Positions 11,301 through 26,300 of a stretch of 64,000 nt of DNA are shown in pieces. The notes under the pieces are model-generated. The model was not told where the DNA came from. It saw only the letters and a program-made list of their open reading frames with translations, and ran no database searches. Both the position numbers and the translations under genes were made by a program. Each line of letters opens with the position of its first letter. The stretch's first letter is position 1. The stretch is taken from contig JASEVX010000036.1 in assembly GCA_031761405.1 (NCBI GenBank), positions 1,396,630-1,460,629 on the forward strand, read 5' to 3'. Origin of the DNA: Serripes groenlandicus (lineage: Eukaryota > Mollusca > Bivalvia > Cardiida > Cardiidae).

Positions 11301-14300
11301 TGCGTAAACGACCCAGCAATTAACCCTTTCCCTCATACGACAATTCTGAAGCAGACAACTTTGAACATATTTTGTCAAAAAATGGAAAATCTCTATAATT
11401 GAATGGATAACCTATGACTAAAAGTGGAAAACATTGTGGCAAAAGGAGAAATTGCTCGTTCTGAGCAATTTCTTCTTTTGTCACTATGTTTTCAAAAAGC
11501 CTTCTGCTGCAGACGCATCAGAAAGCGTCTATATGAGGGAAAGGGTTAAAGACCAGACCATATTGTTGTGTTCCCATGGGTGGTCTTTATACAAAGGTCA
11601 AACCAATTATCAACCTGAAAATTTGGCCAAAGTAAGTGCCAAAGGATACAGGCTTCAAAGTTGACTTGACTGCCTTGACACGTTTCGCTCGACAGTTTGA
11701 ACTAAATACTATTCTGAGAGAAATTGTCTGTTGTTAAATGTATACATCTGATGATATTTTGCTCTATATATACCCTGTGGTGACACCTCTTTATTCTTTC
11801 CAAAATGCAGCAAATCTGCATCAGGAAAAATCTCTTTAAATGAGGCTTATAATTATTGAAGAGAAAAAAAATATTTTTGACAAGCAATTTCTCCCTTTTG
11901 CAGCAAGTACTTGCTACCAGCCAAAACAGTTAATTTCAAACCCTGAAACATGTTTTAACGAAGGGAGTGTAGATGATAAGGAACTATTTATACTTTTCCC
12001 ACGCTGTTTTCAAACGTCATCTTCATGAGGGCAATACTTAACCCTTTCCCTCATACGACAATTCTGCAGCAGATGACTTTGAACATATTTTGTCAAAAAA
12101 TGGAAAATCTCTATAATTGAATGGATAACCTATGACTAAAAGTGGAAAACATTGTGGCAAAAGGAGAAATTGCTCGTTTTGAGCAATTTCTTCTTTTGTC
12201 ACTATGTTTTCAAAAAGCCGTCTGCTGTAGAGGCGTCAGAAAGCGTCTATATGAGGGAAAGGGTTAAAAACCATTCGAATACATGAATCCCTGAGTAAAC
12301 TGTTATATTTTATTTGCAGGTGCTAGTAGATAATATTGCCTGTATAAACAAGTGTATACAGACATACCCTGGACCCATGGGCCCCTTTAAGGGGAAAATT
12401 GAAACCTTGATACACAGGGAATTGAGTAACAATACTAGATCAAAGGTTTGTAGAGGATTATTGTTCTAATAACCCTTTCCCACTTACAACAAATATGCAG
12501 CAAACGACTTTTAGATTAATAAAACAAAAATGTGGAAAATCTCTATATAAATGTAAAACTATTGAATAGACATAATACATTATGAGCAATTTATTCTTTT
12601 GCAACAATGTTTTTAAAAGTCTTCTGCTGCAGAGGCATCAGAAAGCATCTGTATGTAGGGAAGGGTTAATGTTAATTCAAGGAATGAAATTTGTGTAAAA
12701 TATTTGAGCCTTGTCCTTGAAATTCAGTAAGATTGATTTCCTAACGCTTTCCCACATATGACAAGTCTGCAGCAGATGAGTTTGAAAGCATCTCGATAAA
12801 GCTATGAAAAATCTCTATAAATTAAAATGTAATAATTGGATGTAGTCTAAAGTTCAAATCAAGCCAAATTCATCGACGACAATGCTTGTCTATGGCCAAA
12901 TAGGAATCTGCTGTGGTTAGCGTCGGGGATTTCGAAACCGGGTGTCCCGGGTTCGATCCCCAGTCACGGCACTGCGGTCATGGTGGAGTGCCCTTGGGCA
13001 AGGCACATTTTCTAGCCTAGTACTGGTTTGTTTACCCAGGGATCATGAATAATTAAATTTAATTGCGCGCTAAATGACCTTAGCTGTCGATGCGCCATAA
13101 AACAATATACATTCATTCATTCTATGGCCAAATAGTCCATAAAAATGGCTATTATGATTACCTTGGCGTTGTCTGCGTTGTTGTAACAATACTTTTAACC
13201 TAACCTCATAACTCAAAACAGTTTCACATTTTCAAATGAAACTTGGTGCATGTGTTTCTAGGAACAATAAGCATGTCTATACCAAGTCACATAATTTGAT
13301 GCCTTAGAAAATAGCAGCAGCAGCGTTTGCTTGTGGTGCTCTTGTTTCAAATGTCTGCCCAGAGGGTTTACAAAGTTGTAAGACGTTAGAAACAGCTCTG
13401 CGGTTGTGTTGCCGAGGCTTTAGGTTTTAAAAACTGACTTGGTGGTGTAGAGGTAAAGTGTCGGCCTCTTGTATTGGAGACTGTGCGTTCAATCCCCGTC
13501 TGGGTCATACCTAAGACTTTAAATATGGTAGTAATGCTGTCTTCCTGGCTCCTCAGGGTTGCAGGATTAGCATTAAGACTGTCTGACGGGTGACAGGATA
13601 AATGGATAATTAGTACTGGTAACTAAAACAGGAGACGCCGAGATATAACTTAAACATTTATGAAAACACCAAACAATCAATAAAATGGATTATTGATGTT
13701 TATTTCATTTCTATTTTGTTTTTTGTAAATCAATGTTTTATTTCATTTGAAGGCTTTTAACCAATGTTTATTTCTGTCCAGGTTTTATATCAGTGTTTAT
13801 ATCATTTCAAGGTTGTATTGTAAATAAATCTTTACTTTAATTCCAGGTTGTTCATCAATGTTTTGCCCTGTTATGTCAGTGTGGCCCTGGGGGCTCTAAA
13901 GGAATCAAGCACACAGAGAACTGGTTCAGAGGCTGTAGTGATCTACTAGGAAGTTTAGAAATTACCTTAGACATGCTGTATGACGGATTTGAACCAGGTC
14001 AGTTCTCTTTTTAGCTCACCAGAAGTTGTGATCTATTGACGCCCATCGTTGGTGTTGTCTGTCCGTTCACATAAAAGTATAGGCTCAACTAGAAAATAAC
14101 TTAGCACATATGTTCCTTAACACTTTAAATTATACCGATCTGTTTGTATTGTCGCCAGGAGATGGGGCAGGTTTTGCTTGCATGTTTATTATAAACAATC
14201 TTGTTTTCGTCGTATGTAAAGAGCAAGAACATTGAAATATATTAAAGGTCTGTTGAATAAGGTGAGTAATATAGGATCAAAATGGTTTCGGCAATGTCGT

Positions 14301-17300
14301 CAAATTGTTCTGCAGCAGATTTGTCATATGTTCGAAAGGGTGAAGTATTTGATAGATTTTGTTTAACCCTTTTCCTAATATAGACGCTTCCTGACGCCTC
14401 TGCAGCAGACAGCTTTTGGAAAACATAGTGGAAAAAGAAGAAATTGCTCAAAACAAGCAATTTCTCCTTTTGCCACAATGTTTTCCACTGTTATTCATAG
14501 GTTATAAATCCATTCAATTATAGAAATTTTCTATTTTTTGACAAAATATGTTTAAAGTCGTCTGCTGCATAATTGTCTTATGAGGCAAAGGGTTAAACTT
14601 GAGAAATCAAAATTAAAGTCATACAGTTCAAAGGTGGCATTGTTATAGAAGAAAATGATTTTATCATATACAAGTTCTTATTTCATTTAATATAGATGGT
14701 TTTTGAAATACAAAACAACTAGATTGTCTTCCTCTTTCTGTTATATCAAAGAGGAGGAAGATTCTCATGACTGTTATAGAACAATATCATATAGTAGTTA
14801 TATTAAATAGTTTGTACAGTTATTGGTTTCTTTTTTCCATTATAGATAGAAATAGTAATACAGAAAAACCAGATTGTCTGTCTCTTTCTGTGATATCACG
14901 AGAAGGGGAGGATTCTTGTCATCTCGTAACGTTAAAGTCAAGATGGCTAACACTGTGTGGCTGTTTGGAAGCTTTACTGAGGTTTGTATTACCCTTTCAT
15001 CCATGGCGGATATTACCCTTTGTGCAGTATTTTCTTTCATCCATGCTTGATGGCAGATTCAAAAGAAACCCCGCTATTGATTTGATACTGTTTCTTAGAC
15101 CATACAACTTACAATAAAACTGAAGAAATTCTTAAAACAAGATCATTTAATTGTTCCGAATGTTCTTTTATTTTTGAAAATAAAAGGAATTTCTTAATAG
15201 TAAAGGAGGACACATAAACATTTCTGTTGTTTGAGAGAAGTTGAAGCGCATCAAGAAAAAACTTAGACTGTTCTATTAAAAAATGTCTTGAAAAAGAAAA
15301 CATTGTGACCAATGGAGAAATTTCTCATGATGAACAATTTCTCCTTTTGTCACAATGTTTTCTTCATTCAATATCTATACATCCAGTTACAGAGACTTTT
15401 CACATGTTTTACTACAAATGTTTTCAACGTCTTTTGCTGCGAATTGTTGTATGTTAGAAAGGGTTAATACTCAAGCTTGCTGTACTGACAGTGATATTTG
15501 TATTGTTGTTTATAGTGGGGAAATGGAAGCCACAGCTAGAATACCAGTAGACCGAATAGTTAAGCTAGCCTGTAGGGGGATGTCAGTGAACAGTAAAATG
15601 GTGGTAAGTACACAAATGAGCGCGTCTAAACAGCTTTTTGAAAACATTGTGACAAAAGAAGAAATTGCTCAAAACGAGCAATTTCTCCTTTGCCACAATG
15701 TTTTCCACTTTTATTCATAGGTTATCCATTAAATTTAAGAGATTTTCATTTTTTAGCTCGCCAGTACGAAGTACAGGAGAGCTTATGTGTTACCCCCGGC
15801 GTCGGCACCGTCGGCACCGTCGGCACCGTCGGCACCGTCGGCGGTGGCGTAGACACCTAGGTTTAAGGTTTGTGTTTAAGGTTTTCATTTGGGTTTTAAG
15901 GGTTTATACCTTTAGGAACCATTTGTCATCCATCTACGCACACCACTACACCCGTCCTGACCCTGGGTGAAGGTCAAGATAATTTCTACTTGGTTCTACT
16001 TGGTTCAGTTACAAGGTTTAAGGTTTGCGTTTAACGTTTAACATATCACTCTGCATTCACTATTATGACATTGATTGCTTTCATATTTAGTTTATACATT
16101 TAGGAACTATTGGTCATCCATCTACGCACACCACTACACCCGTTCTGACCCTGGGTCAAGGTCAAGGTCATTTCTACTTGGTTCAGTTACAAGGTTTAAG
16201 GTTTGCGTTTAACGTTTAACATATCACTCTGCAGTCACTATTATGACATTGATTGCTTTCATATTTAGTTTATACATTTAGGAACTATTGGTCCATCTAC
16301 GCACCCCACTACACCCGTCCTGACCCTGGGTCAAGGTCAAGTTATATCAGAGTTATTGCCCCTTTTCTGTCAAAAAATCTAACTTTTTCGTCACGTTTTC
16401 AAATAACTTTTTTTCTACTCAAAGGATTAGATTGAAACTTCTGACAAATGTTTATATCAATGTGTGTGATTGGTTCACAAAAGGGAGATAATCCAAATAA
16501 TTTTATATCAGAGTTATTGCCCCTTTTCTGTCAAAAAATTAAATTTTCAAATAACTTTTTTTCTACCCAAAGGATTGGATTGAAACTTCTGACAAATGTT
16601 ACTTTTTTTTTATTCGACGTCTGTCTGTCTATTTTTTTTTTTATCCGGCGTCTGTCTGTCCGTCACACTTTTTTCGTCACGTTTTCAAATAACTTTTGTT
16701 CTACTCAAAGGATTAGATTGAAACTTCTGACAAATGTTTTTATCAATGTGTGTGATGGGTTCACAAAAGGGCGATAATCCAAATAATTTTATATCAGAGT
16801 TATTGCCCCTTTTCTGTCAAAAATTTAAATTTTCAAATAACTTTTTTTTTACTCAAAGGATTGGATTGAAACTTCTGACAAATGTTTATATCAATGTGTA
16901 TGATGGGTTCACAAAAAGGGGGATAATCCAAATATTTTTATATCAGAGTTATTGGCCCTTTTCTGTCAAAAATTTAATCTACTCAAAGGATTGGATTGAA
17001 ACTTCTGACAAATGTTTATATCAATGTGTATGATGGGTTCACAAAAGGGGGATAATCCAAATATTTTTATATCAGAGTTATTGCCCCTTTTCTGTCAAAT
17101 ATTCAAATTACTTTTTTTCTGCTCAAAGGATTGGATTGAAACTTCTGACAAATGTTTATATCAATTTTTGAACTTGAACTTAGAATTTTTGTCAAAAGTA
17201 TTGAAAAGGTGTATTATCTTGCAATAGGTGATACTGTGCGACTTTACCTAATACTTTAACTGTTCTGAAGTAGGCCCTGATATACGATGGCCCTGATAGG

Positions 17301-20300
17301 CGAGCTATATTGTCCTCCGACAACTCTTGTTTTTACAAAATATGTTCAAAGTCATCTTCTACAGAATTATCTTATGAGGGAAATGGTTATACTGCAGCAG
17401 AGCTTAACAAAGCTTAATTCATCATGCAGATGTCCAGATAAGGACCTAAATAAAGCTCAAATTATCAGAGGTGCAGATAAGGACCCAAACGAAGCTCAAA
17501 TTATCACAGATGTCTTACAAAGTACCGTATAACCTTGATTATAAGACACATTTTTTTCCTTAAGAATTCCAGAGATTGCCCAGGCGAAAAATGAATATCC
17601 AACTGGTTTTTTTTCACAGAATAAATTACAACTTAGCCCTTTCCCTTATATATATGCTTTCTGACGCCTCTGCAGCAGACGGCCTTTTGAAAACATAGTG
17701 ACAAAACATGCAATTTCTCCTTTTGCCACAATGTTTTCCACTTTTTTTCATAGGTTATCCATTCAATTATGGAGATTTTCTATGTTTTGACGAAATACGT
17801 TCAAAGTCGTCTGCTGCAGAATTATTGTATGAGGGAAAGGGTTAACTGAAAGACAATTGACTTGTTGGCTTGATTTGTTCATAAAAATAAATAAAATAGA
17901 TGATACAGTGTAGTGTATTTACCTTTTTTTTTTTTTATTCTTCTATTCGATTTGAAGATTTAACTCTAAATTGTATTTGCTTAAACATCCAAATGTTCGA
18001 TACAAGGCGTCAAAAGGCGTCTTTATATGGTAAAGGGTGATACACAACTTGGTACATATGTTCACTTTTGGCAGAGTTGTATGGTTATAAGGCCAAATAA
18101 AACATTATGTCTGGTTCCGGTGACATGCCCCCAAAAAGTAGGTAGGGTAGGTCGGCATTTCTTTTTATTTTATTTATTTATTTATTTTTACTGATGCTGA
18201 GTGAAAGGTGATATAATAACGTTATTTTAATGTATATTTTGTGTGATTAAAGTCTTCTGTGCGTGCAACACTAAGCTTTTTATGTACTGTAAACATGCAT
18301 AGTGTGCAAGCTGGAGGAGTTTTATGCACATTTAACCCTATAGGTTTAATAATTGTTTCTTTCTGTACGTGTTATATTTTGAAAATATAATTCGCTATAA
18401 ACGAGACCATTTTCGGTGCTTGCTATGACTAGTACAGTATTTATGCAATTATATGGCAAAATCATGGGTTGTAGAACATTTTAAATTGACTGAATATCAG
18501 CGTAAAAAGAAGTCGCAGGGAATGCTTTACGTTGAATGCTTTAGTGCTGTGCAAATTCGTACATTTATTTAAAAATATGAGGTTTTGATTCGAACCTTGC
18601 CACAAGATCTAAAGGGGACTGGTAATAAACCCAGTAAATAAAAGACTGTTTCATCTAAAACTCATACTGTGCTATTTCAGTCTTTAAATCAAATGGTTTT
18701 GGGTTTGATAGTTCATTATATTAAAGCTAACAGCTCCTGTTCCAGAAAATAACCAACACTCTAACGCACACATCTGCTTACCAACCAAAAAAGATTGAAT
18801 ATCCAATGTTTCAAATTCAAATAATTGACACATACAATGTATTTCTATTTTCAAAATTTACTTTCCCTTAATCAAGACAACATATTATAGATTCAAAACT
18901 TAAACTAAAATTATTAAGTTTTGTTTTATTTTTAGAATGTTTACATGAACGCTTTAAAAACGTTCTTTACAATTCTCTTGAATATTGAGTAAAAAATCGG
19001 ACCAATTTTTTCGTATTCAAATAAAAAAAAGTTTAGGGTCGGGCGAAAAAAATAGGTAGGGTCGGGTCACCGGAACCAGACAATTTTTTTCTTTTCGCCT
19101 AAGTAACCCTCTCTCACCAATGTCAAATCTGCAAAAGATGACTGAAAATGTCTAGGTAAAAGCAATCAAAAGTGTGCAGCTGCAGATGCGTCAAAAGGTA
19201 TCTGCATGTGCGAAAGGATTAAACAACAATCACAACATGTAAAAAGATTAAGTTATAAATATGAAGGAGAGAATAATTAATGCATTTTTTACAGCTACAT
19301 AAACCTACAAGTGAGCGCATGCTGTTGGCTTCGTGTTTAACTGACATACATCAGACTGTGTTGTGTGTTCTGGAACAGTTTGTTGTCACGTAAGAGCTGT
19401 TTGTTTTTATCTGTTTATTTGTATGTGATGAGTATTTCCATTGTCATTAAAGTTTCGCCTGTGATTTTCCTAGATGAACCTCTTCCCATCTACAACAAAT
19501 CTGCAGCGGACCACTCTGTAAACATTTGGCTGGAAAATTCTTTTAATAAAAATTGTGATTTGCTATTGAAAAATAACTAAATGACAAACTTGTTTATATT
19601 GAATTAACCCTTTCCCTCATACGACAATTCTGCAGTAGACGACTTTGTATATTTTGTCAAAAACTGGAAAATCTCAATAATTGTATGGATAACATAGGAC
19701 TTAAAGTGGAAAACATTGTGGCAAAAGGAGAAATTGCACGTTTTGTGCAATTTCTTCTTTTGTCACTATGTTTTCAAAAAGCTGTCTGCAGCAGAGGCAT
19801 CAGAAAGTGTCTATATGAGGGAAAGGGTTAAAGGTATGTATGTACATGGTTTTTAATGGACTATTGACAAAGGATTTTATCCTGATAAACTCAGACAGTG
19901 GATATTATATAAACGTCTCCTTATCCCATGCATTTTAACGCCTAATAAAAGTTTTCAATTATTTACAATACTTCCGCTCCTTCTTTTATGTAGTTTTTCC
20001 ATAATTTTGCCCAGATGATTTCAAAATTTTCTGCTGCTGATTTGTTGTAAGTGGGAATGGGTTTCAAGATCATTTTCACATTTTAGTCTTTCTCATATCC
20101 ACATCTACGAGTTGTTAGTAAATCCAGGAATGAAATAAACAGAACAAATATACGTTTGTATGCTTTAGATATATTTCCAGTGGAGAATAACAGCGAAAAG
20201 AGATGTATTTACTTTTGGCTATCACTTTTTGTACTTAACATTTATGAAATTATGCAATAAAAATGTAATTGACCCTGTGAATTCATCATTATACCTCGTT

Positions 20301-23300
20301 TTTTGTGGACAGACCTCTAAAGCTTGACAACGTCAGCCAATGAATTCAATCCAATGATTTCACAGTACAGGGACAATAACATCTTTGCTCTAAGGTTAAG
20401 ATTAGGTCTAACCCTCTCCAATATACATTAAATATGCAGCAGACGAATTTGAAAACAGCTTGGGAAAAAACGTGAAAATCTCAATAAATGAGGGTTTAAT
20501 TTTTAAATAGAGTTGAAAACAGTATGGCAGAAGGAGAAATTGCTCATTATTTGTCACAATGTTTTCAAAAGTTGTCTGCTGCAGAGGCGTCAGAAAGCGT
20601 CTATATGAGGGAAAGGGTTAACTCGTCGCCACAGTATACAACAAGTCTGCAGCAGCCAGGGTTGAAATCATTGTGACAAATGAAAATATGCTCATTTTGT
20701 GCAATTCCTCCACATGCCTGTGTTATAAAAAGTTGTCTTTACAAATTTGTCTTGTTTGATGGGAAAAGGAATAAAAAGTACCGTCAAGTAGTCTGCTATA
20801 ATAATATATTCATGGCATCTAGTAGAACGGTTTTGAATCCCTTGATGAGCGTGTTCTGCCTTTGAGATTTTTCCACAGTAACTTTGCAACTACTGATTAA
20901 GTCTAGGAAGCAGTCATCAAGTGTGAAAGCTTGTTTAACAATCAATGTAAAATAAATAGGTTTAAATTGAACGGTTTTAACTGCATTATAATATGTTGTT
21001 TTGCAAGTAGCAGTCGCAACCTTTTGTATGAAGCACACAGTATATTTCGATGAAATGTCAGATATAAGTTAACTCTGTTGACTTTTCACTATATGTTATG
21101 TTGAAACAGTTTGTTGTGCTTGTTGATTTTTGTATTAATGTTTTTTCAGATGTCGGAAGTTTCTGTTGCCATATGCCTCTGTTATTACTGGTCTTCTGAG
21201 TCAAGAACTTCTATGGACACAAACAAAGAACAATGGCCATAATATGACTTTCAGGTTAGCAAGAAATATAACTTTAACTCTTTACGTCATGCAACAATTC
21301 TGCACCAGATAATTTTGAAAACATCTAGGTTAAGATATGGATAATCTCTTTCCATGAATATGGACTTTAAAGTTTTGAGTAGACTATAGTTGAAAATAGT
21401 GTGTCAGAAGGACATATTGCTCATTATGAGTAATTTCTTCATTTGCCATCTGTTTTCAAAAGTCTTCTTCTGCAAAGTTGTCAAAAAGTGTCTGTATGTA
21501 GGAAAGGGTTAATCATTAGAACAAAAGAACTTGTTGGTTTAACAGACGATCTACAGCAGACAATTTCGAAAACGAACATCTAGACAAAACATTGAAAATC
21601 TTTTTCAAATGTCGTCTGCTGCAAAGGCGTAAAAAAGTGACTAAGTATTGTTATCCTTTACACAGATGAATTCTTCCGCCTGTCTCGCAGATGCCTATTG
21701 CTTACATTGTAGGGAAATTAGAATCTGGTCAAAGCAAGATATTTTCTTCAAAATTACATGCCAATATTTTAAATTTTAACCCTTTTCTGATATCCAACAA
21801 ATCTGCAGCCAACAACTTCAAAACAGTCAGGCAAAAAATGTGGAAAATCTCTCGTAATGAAAGTTTGATTATTGCTGAATGTTGAAAACATTGTGAAAAA
21901 AATCTGCAGACGTCTCAAAATGTGTTTGCATGCGGGAAAGAGTAAGACGACTTATATATTTTTCAAAGTAGATAACTTTAGAGTATCAAATTATGTAAAT
22001 AGTTTATTTATTTGATTTCTACAGTTTGTTACGGGAAAAGGTCTACAGAGTAATGACAATGTGGTTGAAGGTGTTGGACGGATGCGCTGGGGTGTCCGGG
22101 GAGGCCAAGACGTGGACAGAACAAATTCTACACGACTGTTCACCATACACGGAATCAATGAGGGTGAGTATGTACATGTAATAGCAGTCTTTACAGAGGG
22201 CGCTAGTCTTCAACCCTTTCCCACAGATAGACGCTCTCCGACGCCTCTGCAGCAGACGACGACTTTTGAAAACATTATGACAAGAGAAGATATTGCCCAA
22301 AATTAGCAATTCCCCCTTTTGTCACTTTTCAGTTAATTATTCCCCATTAATAAAGATTTACACTGTTCTTGCCAAGATGTTTTGGAACTCGTCTGCTACA
22401 GATTAATTTTATGTGGGAAAGGGTTGAACTTGTTAACTGTTAACACTTATCCTATTTAATTCCTGTAATCATCAGCCATGATTTCTTGACAATTTATTAA
22501 CTACTTTCCAACCTGAAAAAAAACCTGCAGCAGACAACTTTGAGGCATCTCGTATTCCCTATATTAGAAAGTTTAATTATTGAATATGGATGAAAACATT
22601 ATAAACAAAATTGAAAGCATCTCGTATTATCTATATTACTATTAGAAAGTTTAATTATTGAATAGAGATGAAAACATTGTAAAAAGAGAAAATTCCTTGT
22701 AAAGATCAATTTCTCCTTTTGCCATAATGTTTTCAAAAGTCTTCTGCTGCAGATGCGCCTTTATGTTGGAAAGGGTTTTACTATTCTTCACAAAATATTG
22801 ATAAAACACAAAGAAATCAAGAGTGATCTAAGTCTACATTGTTCACCATTTTAGTTTACATTGTTTTATAACAAGATGAGCAAATCAGGGATGCTCTTGG
22901 AAAACCATCCATGAAGTCATTATTACATGTGTAGATACAACATTTGTCTTTGCTTAGGGATGGAAATGGAAAGTACTTTTAGAAGTGTCTTGAATGATTG
23001 GATAACATTACAGAGCCAGGTCAAAGTTCATTGATGTGCTCACGTTTTGCCAAGCTCCATGTTTAATTAATACATCTGTTAAAGTTTTGTTAATTTTGCC
23101 ATGTTGTATGTGAGGAGGGGGGATTAAAGTAACACGAAATTATCTTGACAATTACAGTTAAATACCACATTGAGCCAATCCAGTAAATCAGAAGATGTTT
23201 CTAAAAAAAAGAAGAAGAAAGGTTACCAGGAAATAAGCCAAGGGATAAGTTCTCAGAAAAAAGTACATTTAGATGCCAATAGTAAACTTGTGCAAGCCGG

Positions 23301-26300
23301 ATTAGATGGTATGCTCTTTCATCCCTTTACAACGCTTTACCACATGCAGATGCATTTGGACACATCTGCAGCAGACACATTTTTAAAACATTGTTGTTAA
23401 AGGTGAAATTGGACCTAATGAGCAATTTCAACTTTTGCCACAACATTTTCAACTCAATTTATAATTATACCCCCCTTCGAAGAAGAAGGGGTATATAGGA
23501 GTCACTGTGTTGGTCTGTCAGTCGGAAGCCTATTTCTTACAAACCACTGGGTGGAATTCAGTAACATTTTACATGAAGCTTCTATACCAAGAGGAGATGT
23601 GCATATCCTAAAGGGGTTACAATTGCATGTTATTTTACAGAGTTATGGCCCTTTTACTTTATTAAGTTATGGTGTAGGTCAAGGTGCTGTTTAGGGGGTA
23701 TTTATCATCTTCAGTGATAATTCTAATTTTTATTTCTTTTATAGAAGAGTTCTATATTTTTGCCTAGATGTTTTCAAAGTAAAAGTTCTTGGTTGGCAAT
23801 TTTCTCACTTATTTTTCAATGTATCAACTTCAAACTTGGTTGGTAGAAAAAGCTGGATCTTCAGATTTATAGTGCACAATAATTCTAACTCTAGCATGCA
23901 TATCTTTCAAGTAATCCTCCTTTGTGGATTGTTTTTCCTTGGCCATTTTCTCATTTATTATCCTACTAAGACTTACTGCAGGTCAACATATGTGTTCCAT
24001 TGAACCCTTTTGATAAACAATTTTGTAACAGAGAATAATAATTCAAGCATGTGAGATTAACTAACAATAAACAGGTTTAACCCCCCCCCTTTCCTACAAA
24101 CAACAATGACTTCCCCTAAACAATTCTGTCTTGTCCTCATTAACACGAAGGAAGCTTTTCCAGTTACTTGACATCTTTGATAAAAGCTCCACTCTCCTCC
24201 TAACCCCCTTACCTCTCTGTTCTCTGGTTGCTGCCTTCGGATTGCCTTGGGTATAAACATCACACACTATATCAATCCTAGAGTATGCCTGTTTCGTGAA
24301 AGGAATCTCTTGCTGTTGCGGATCTCGGATTATGATCAATATTATCAATTGCCGCTACCGTGAAGATATTCCTGGCAAGTTTTGGGGGACACACTACTCC
24401 TTCCTCGTCATACATGGCACACACTGTGTTGGCTATGTCAGTAGAAATTCCAAGTAAACGGTCATAAAAAATACACAGCCACATGTTGTGGAGAGTGTCA
24501 ACCAAGCCTTTCTTTCTTATCTCTCTCTGTATCTTTAAGGCAAGACAAATAGGTGCGAGTGTTTCTCTGTCTCTGTTATGCCGATGGTTTGATGAAGCAT
24601 GTTTTTTGGATGATCTATACTATTAAACACAATCAATGGTGAGATAGTTTTGGCTCCATATGATATGGTCTTTGATATTGGCTACAGTCAGTAACATGTT
24701 CACTAATGCAGCAAGAGACTGAGGCACAGCTTTTTCCTGACAGTCAACAGCAAAAACGTCCATTTAAGGACTGTGCCAATTTAAAGACATCTCGTCGAAT
24801 AATTAATAATAATCATATCTCCGTCATATCTCCGTCATATATAAGTAGAATGTCCTTGCCTTCAGTCTGCGATCTCAGATCTGGAATGGCAGCCAGTATC
24901 CGATCCTTGAGCCTAGTTGTATGAACTTTCTCTTGATCTAAACCAAGCTCACTTAGCCTGGATATGTAAAGGGTCTTCATGTCTGCCATTTTGAAAATTG
25001 GCCTCGTTTCCAATGAACCCTTATAGGTTTCAATATATGAAACCAATTCAGCGAAAACTATGCAGTGTAGCACCTTTTCTGAACTCTCTACCTGGTCTTT
25101 CTGTGAGAGTTGTGCACGTTTGTACAGTTTTGCCAAGCACTTGGCATGATACTGGGCATCTATAGCTACCATGTCTCCACCAACCAATTTTGCCGGCAGT
25201 TTAGTATCACACAGTTATGTTGCACACGTCCTTACTTTTGAAATCAACTTCAAACGTGGAAGCCTTGTGAAGACCAACGGATCCAGCAGGATTATCACAG
25301 AAGATACACACCTTTTGCCTGTGTTTGTTGTTGGTGTTCCGATAAAGATCTCCTAGTTTTAACTGGACTTGGATTGTGTGATTCCTCAGTCTTCTCTTGC
25401 TTGCTCTTTGAAGCTTGTCATTGCCTATATTATTTCTACAAGATTTATGCCATGCTGCGCTATGTTCATACAGTACATTTTCTAATCCTGTGTCAATATT
25501 CAAGGGTTGTATATTGACACCTACAGGAATAGCATCTAATTCATGAAATTAAATTAGATTTTCAGCAACGTATCTGTAACCAGCACCAACATCTGTTTTT
25601 TCCGAATTTGCAGGACATGGCAGTGGCTCTGATGTTTTTGCCTGGCAAAGTACACATAAGTTCCAATCAGGTTGAGTGCCAGTTTGCTTGAAACAGCTTG
25701 GCATAGCAGCATCTACAAGTGTATATTGTTTTGCCATTGTCAGCTTTGTTTACATGAAAGCTATCAATTTGTCTAGAATTGAACTATTCCCCGGTCAATA
25801 GTATGACCTTTTTTCCTCTCACGCTATGAAGTCATAGTCATAGTTATGTCATATATTTTCCCTATATTCCTTACAAAATGTTTTGAACAGTGTTCAAATA
25901 AAAAAATTATCAGGTTTTTATGCCCCCGGAATCTCCGATTTTGACCTTTTTGGCCTGTCTGCACGCACGTCTGTCTGTCTGCACAAAAAAAACTTTAACC
26001 TTGACCACTACTTTTGTACCATAACAGGTACGGCTACCATATTTCACATGTGTATTCCTTGTGACATGACCTTTCTGTCAGTACCAACATTTTTGACCTT
26101 GCGACCTTGACCTTTGACCTAGATGTTGCCATTCTCGAAAAAAACTTTAACCTTGGCCATTACTTTTGAACCATAACAGGTACGGCTACCATATTTCACA
26201 TGTGTATTTCTTGTGACATGACCTTTCTGTCAGTACCAACATTTTTGACCTTGCGACCTTGACCTTTGACCTAGATGGTGCCATTCTCGAAAACAACTTT

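Noticed and set aside
16253..17227. Overlapping frames with the repeated 'FISELLPLFCQK' peptide
   Set aside because: Translation of the ~130-bp tandem units inside the Helitron-like element, non-coding.
24706..25356. + strand open frames over the antisense relic
   Set aside because: The meaningful motifs are all on the minus strand. These are shadows.
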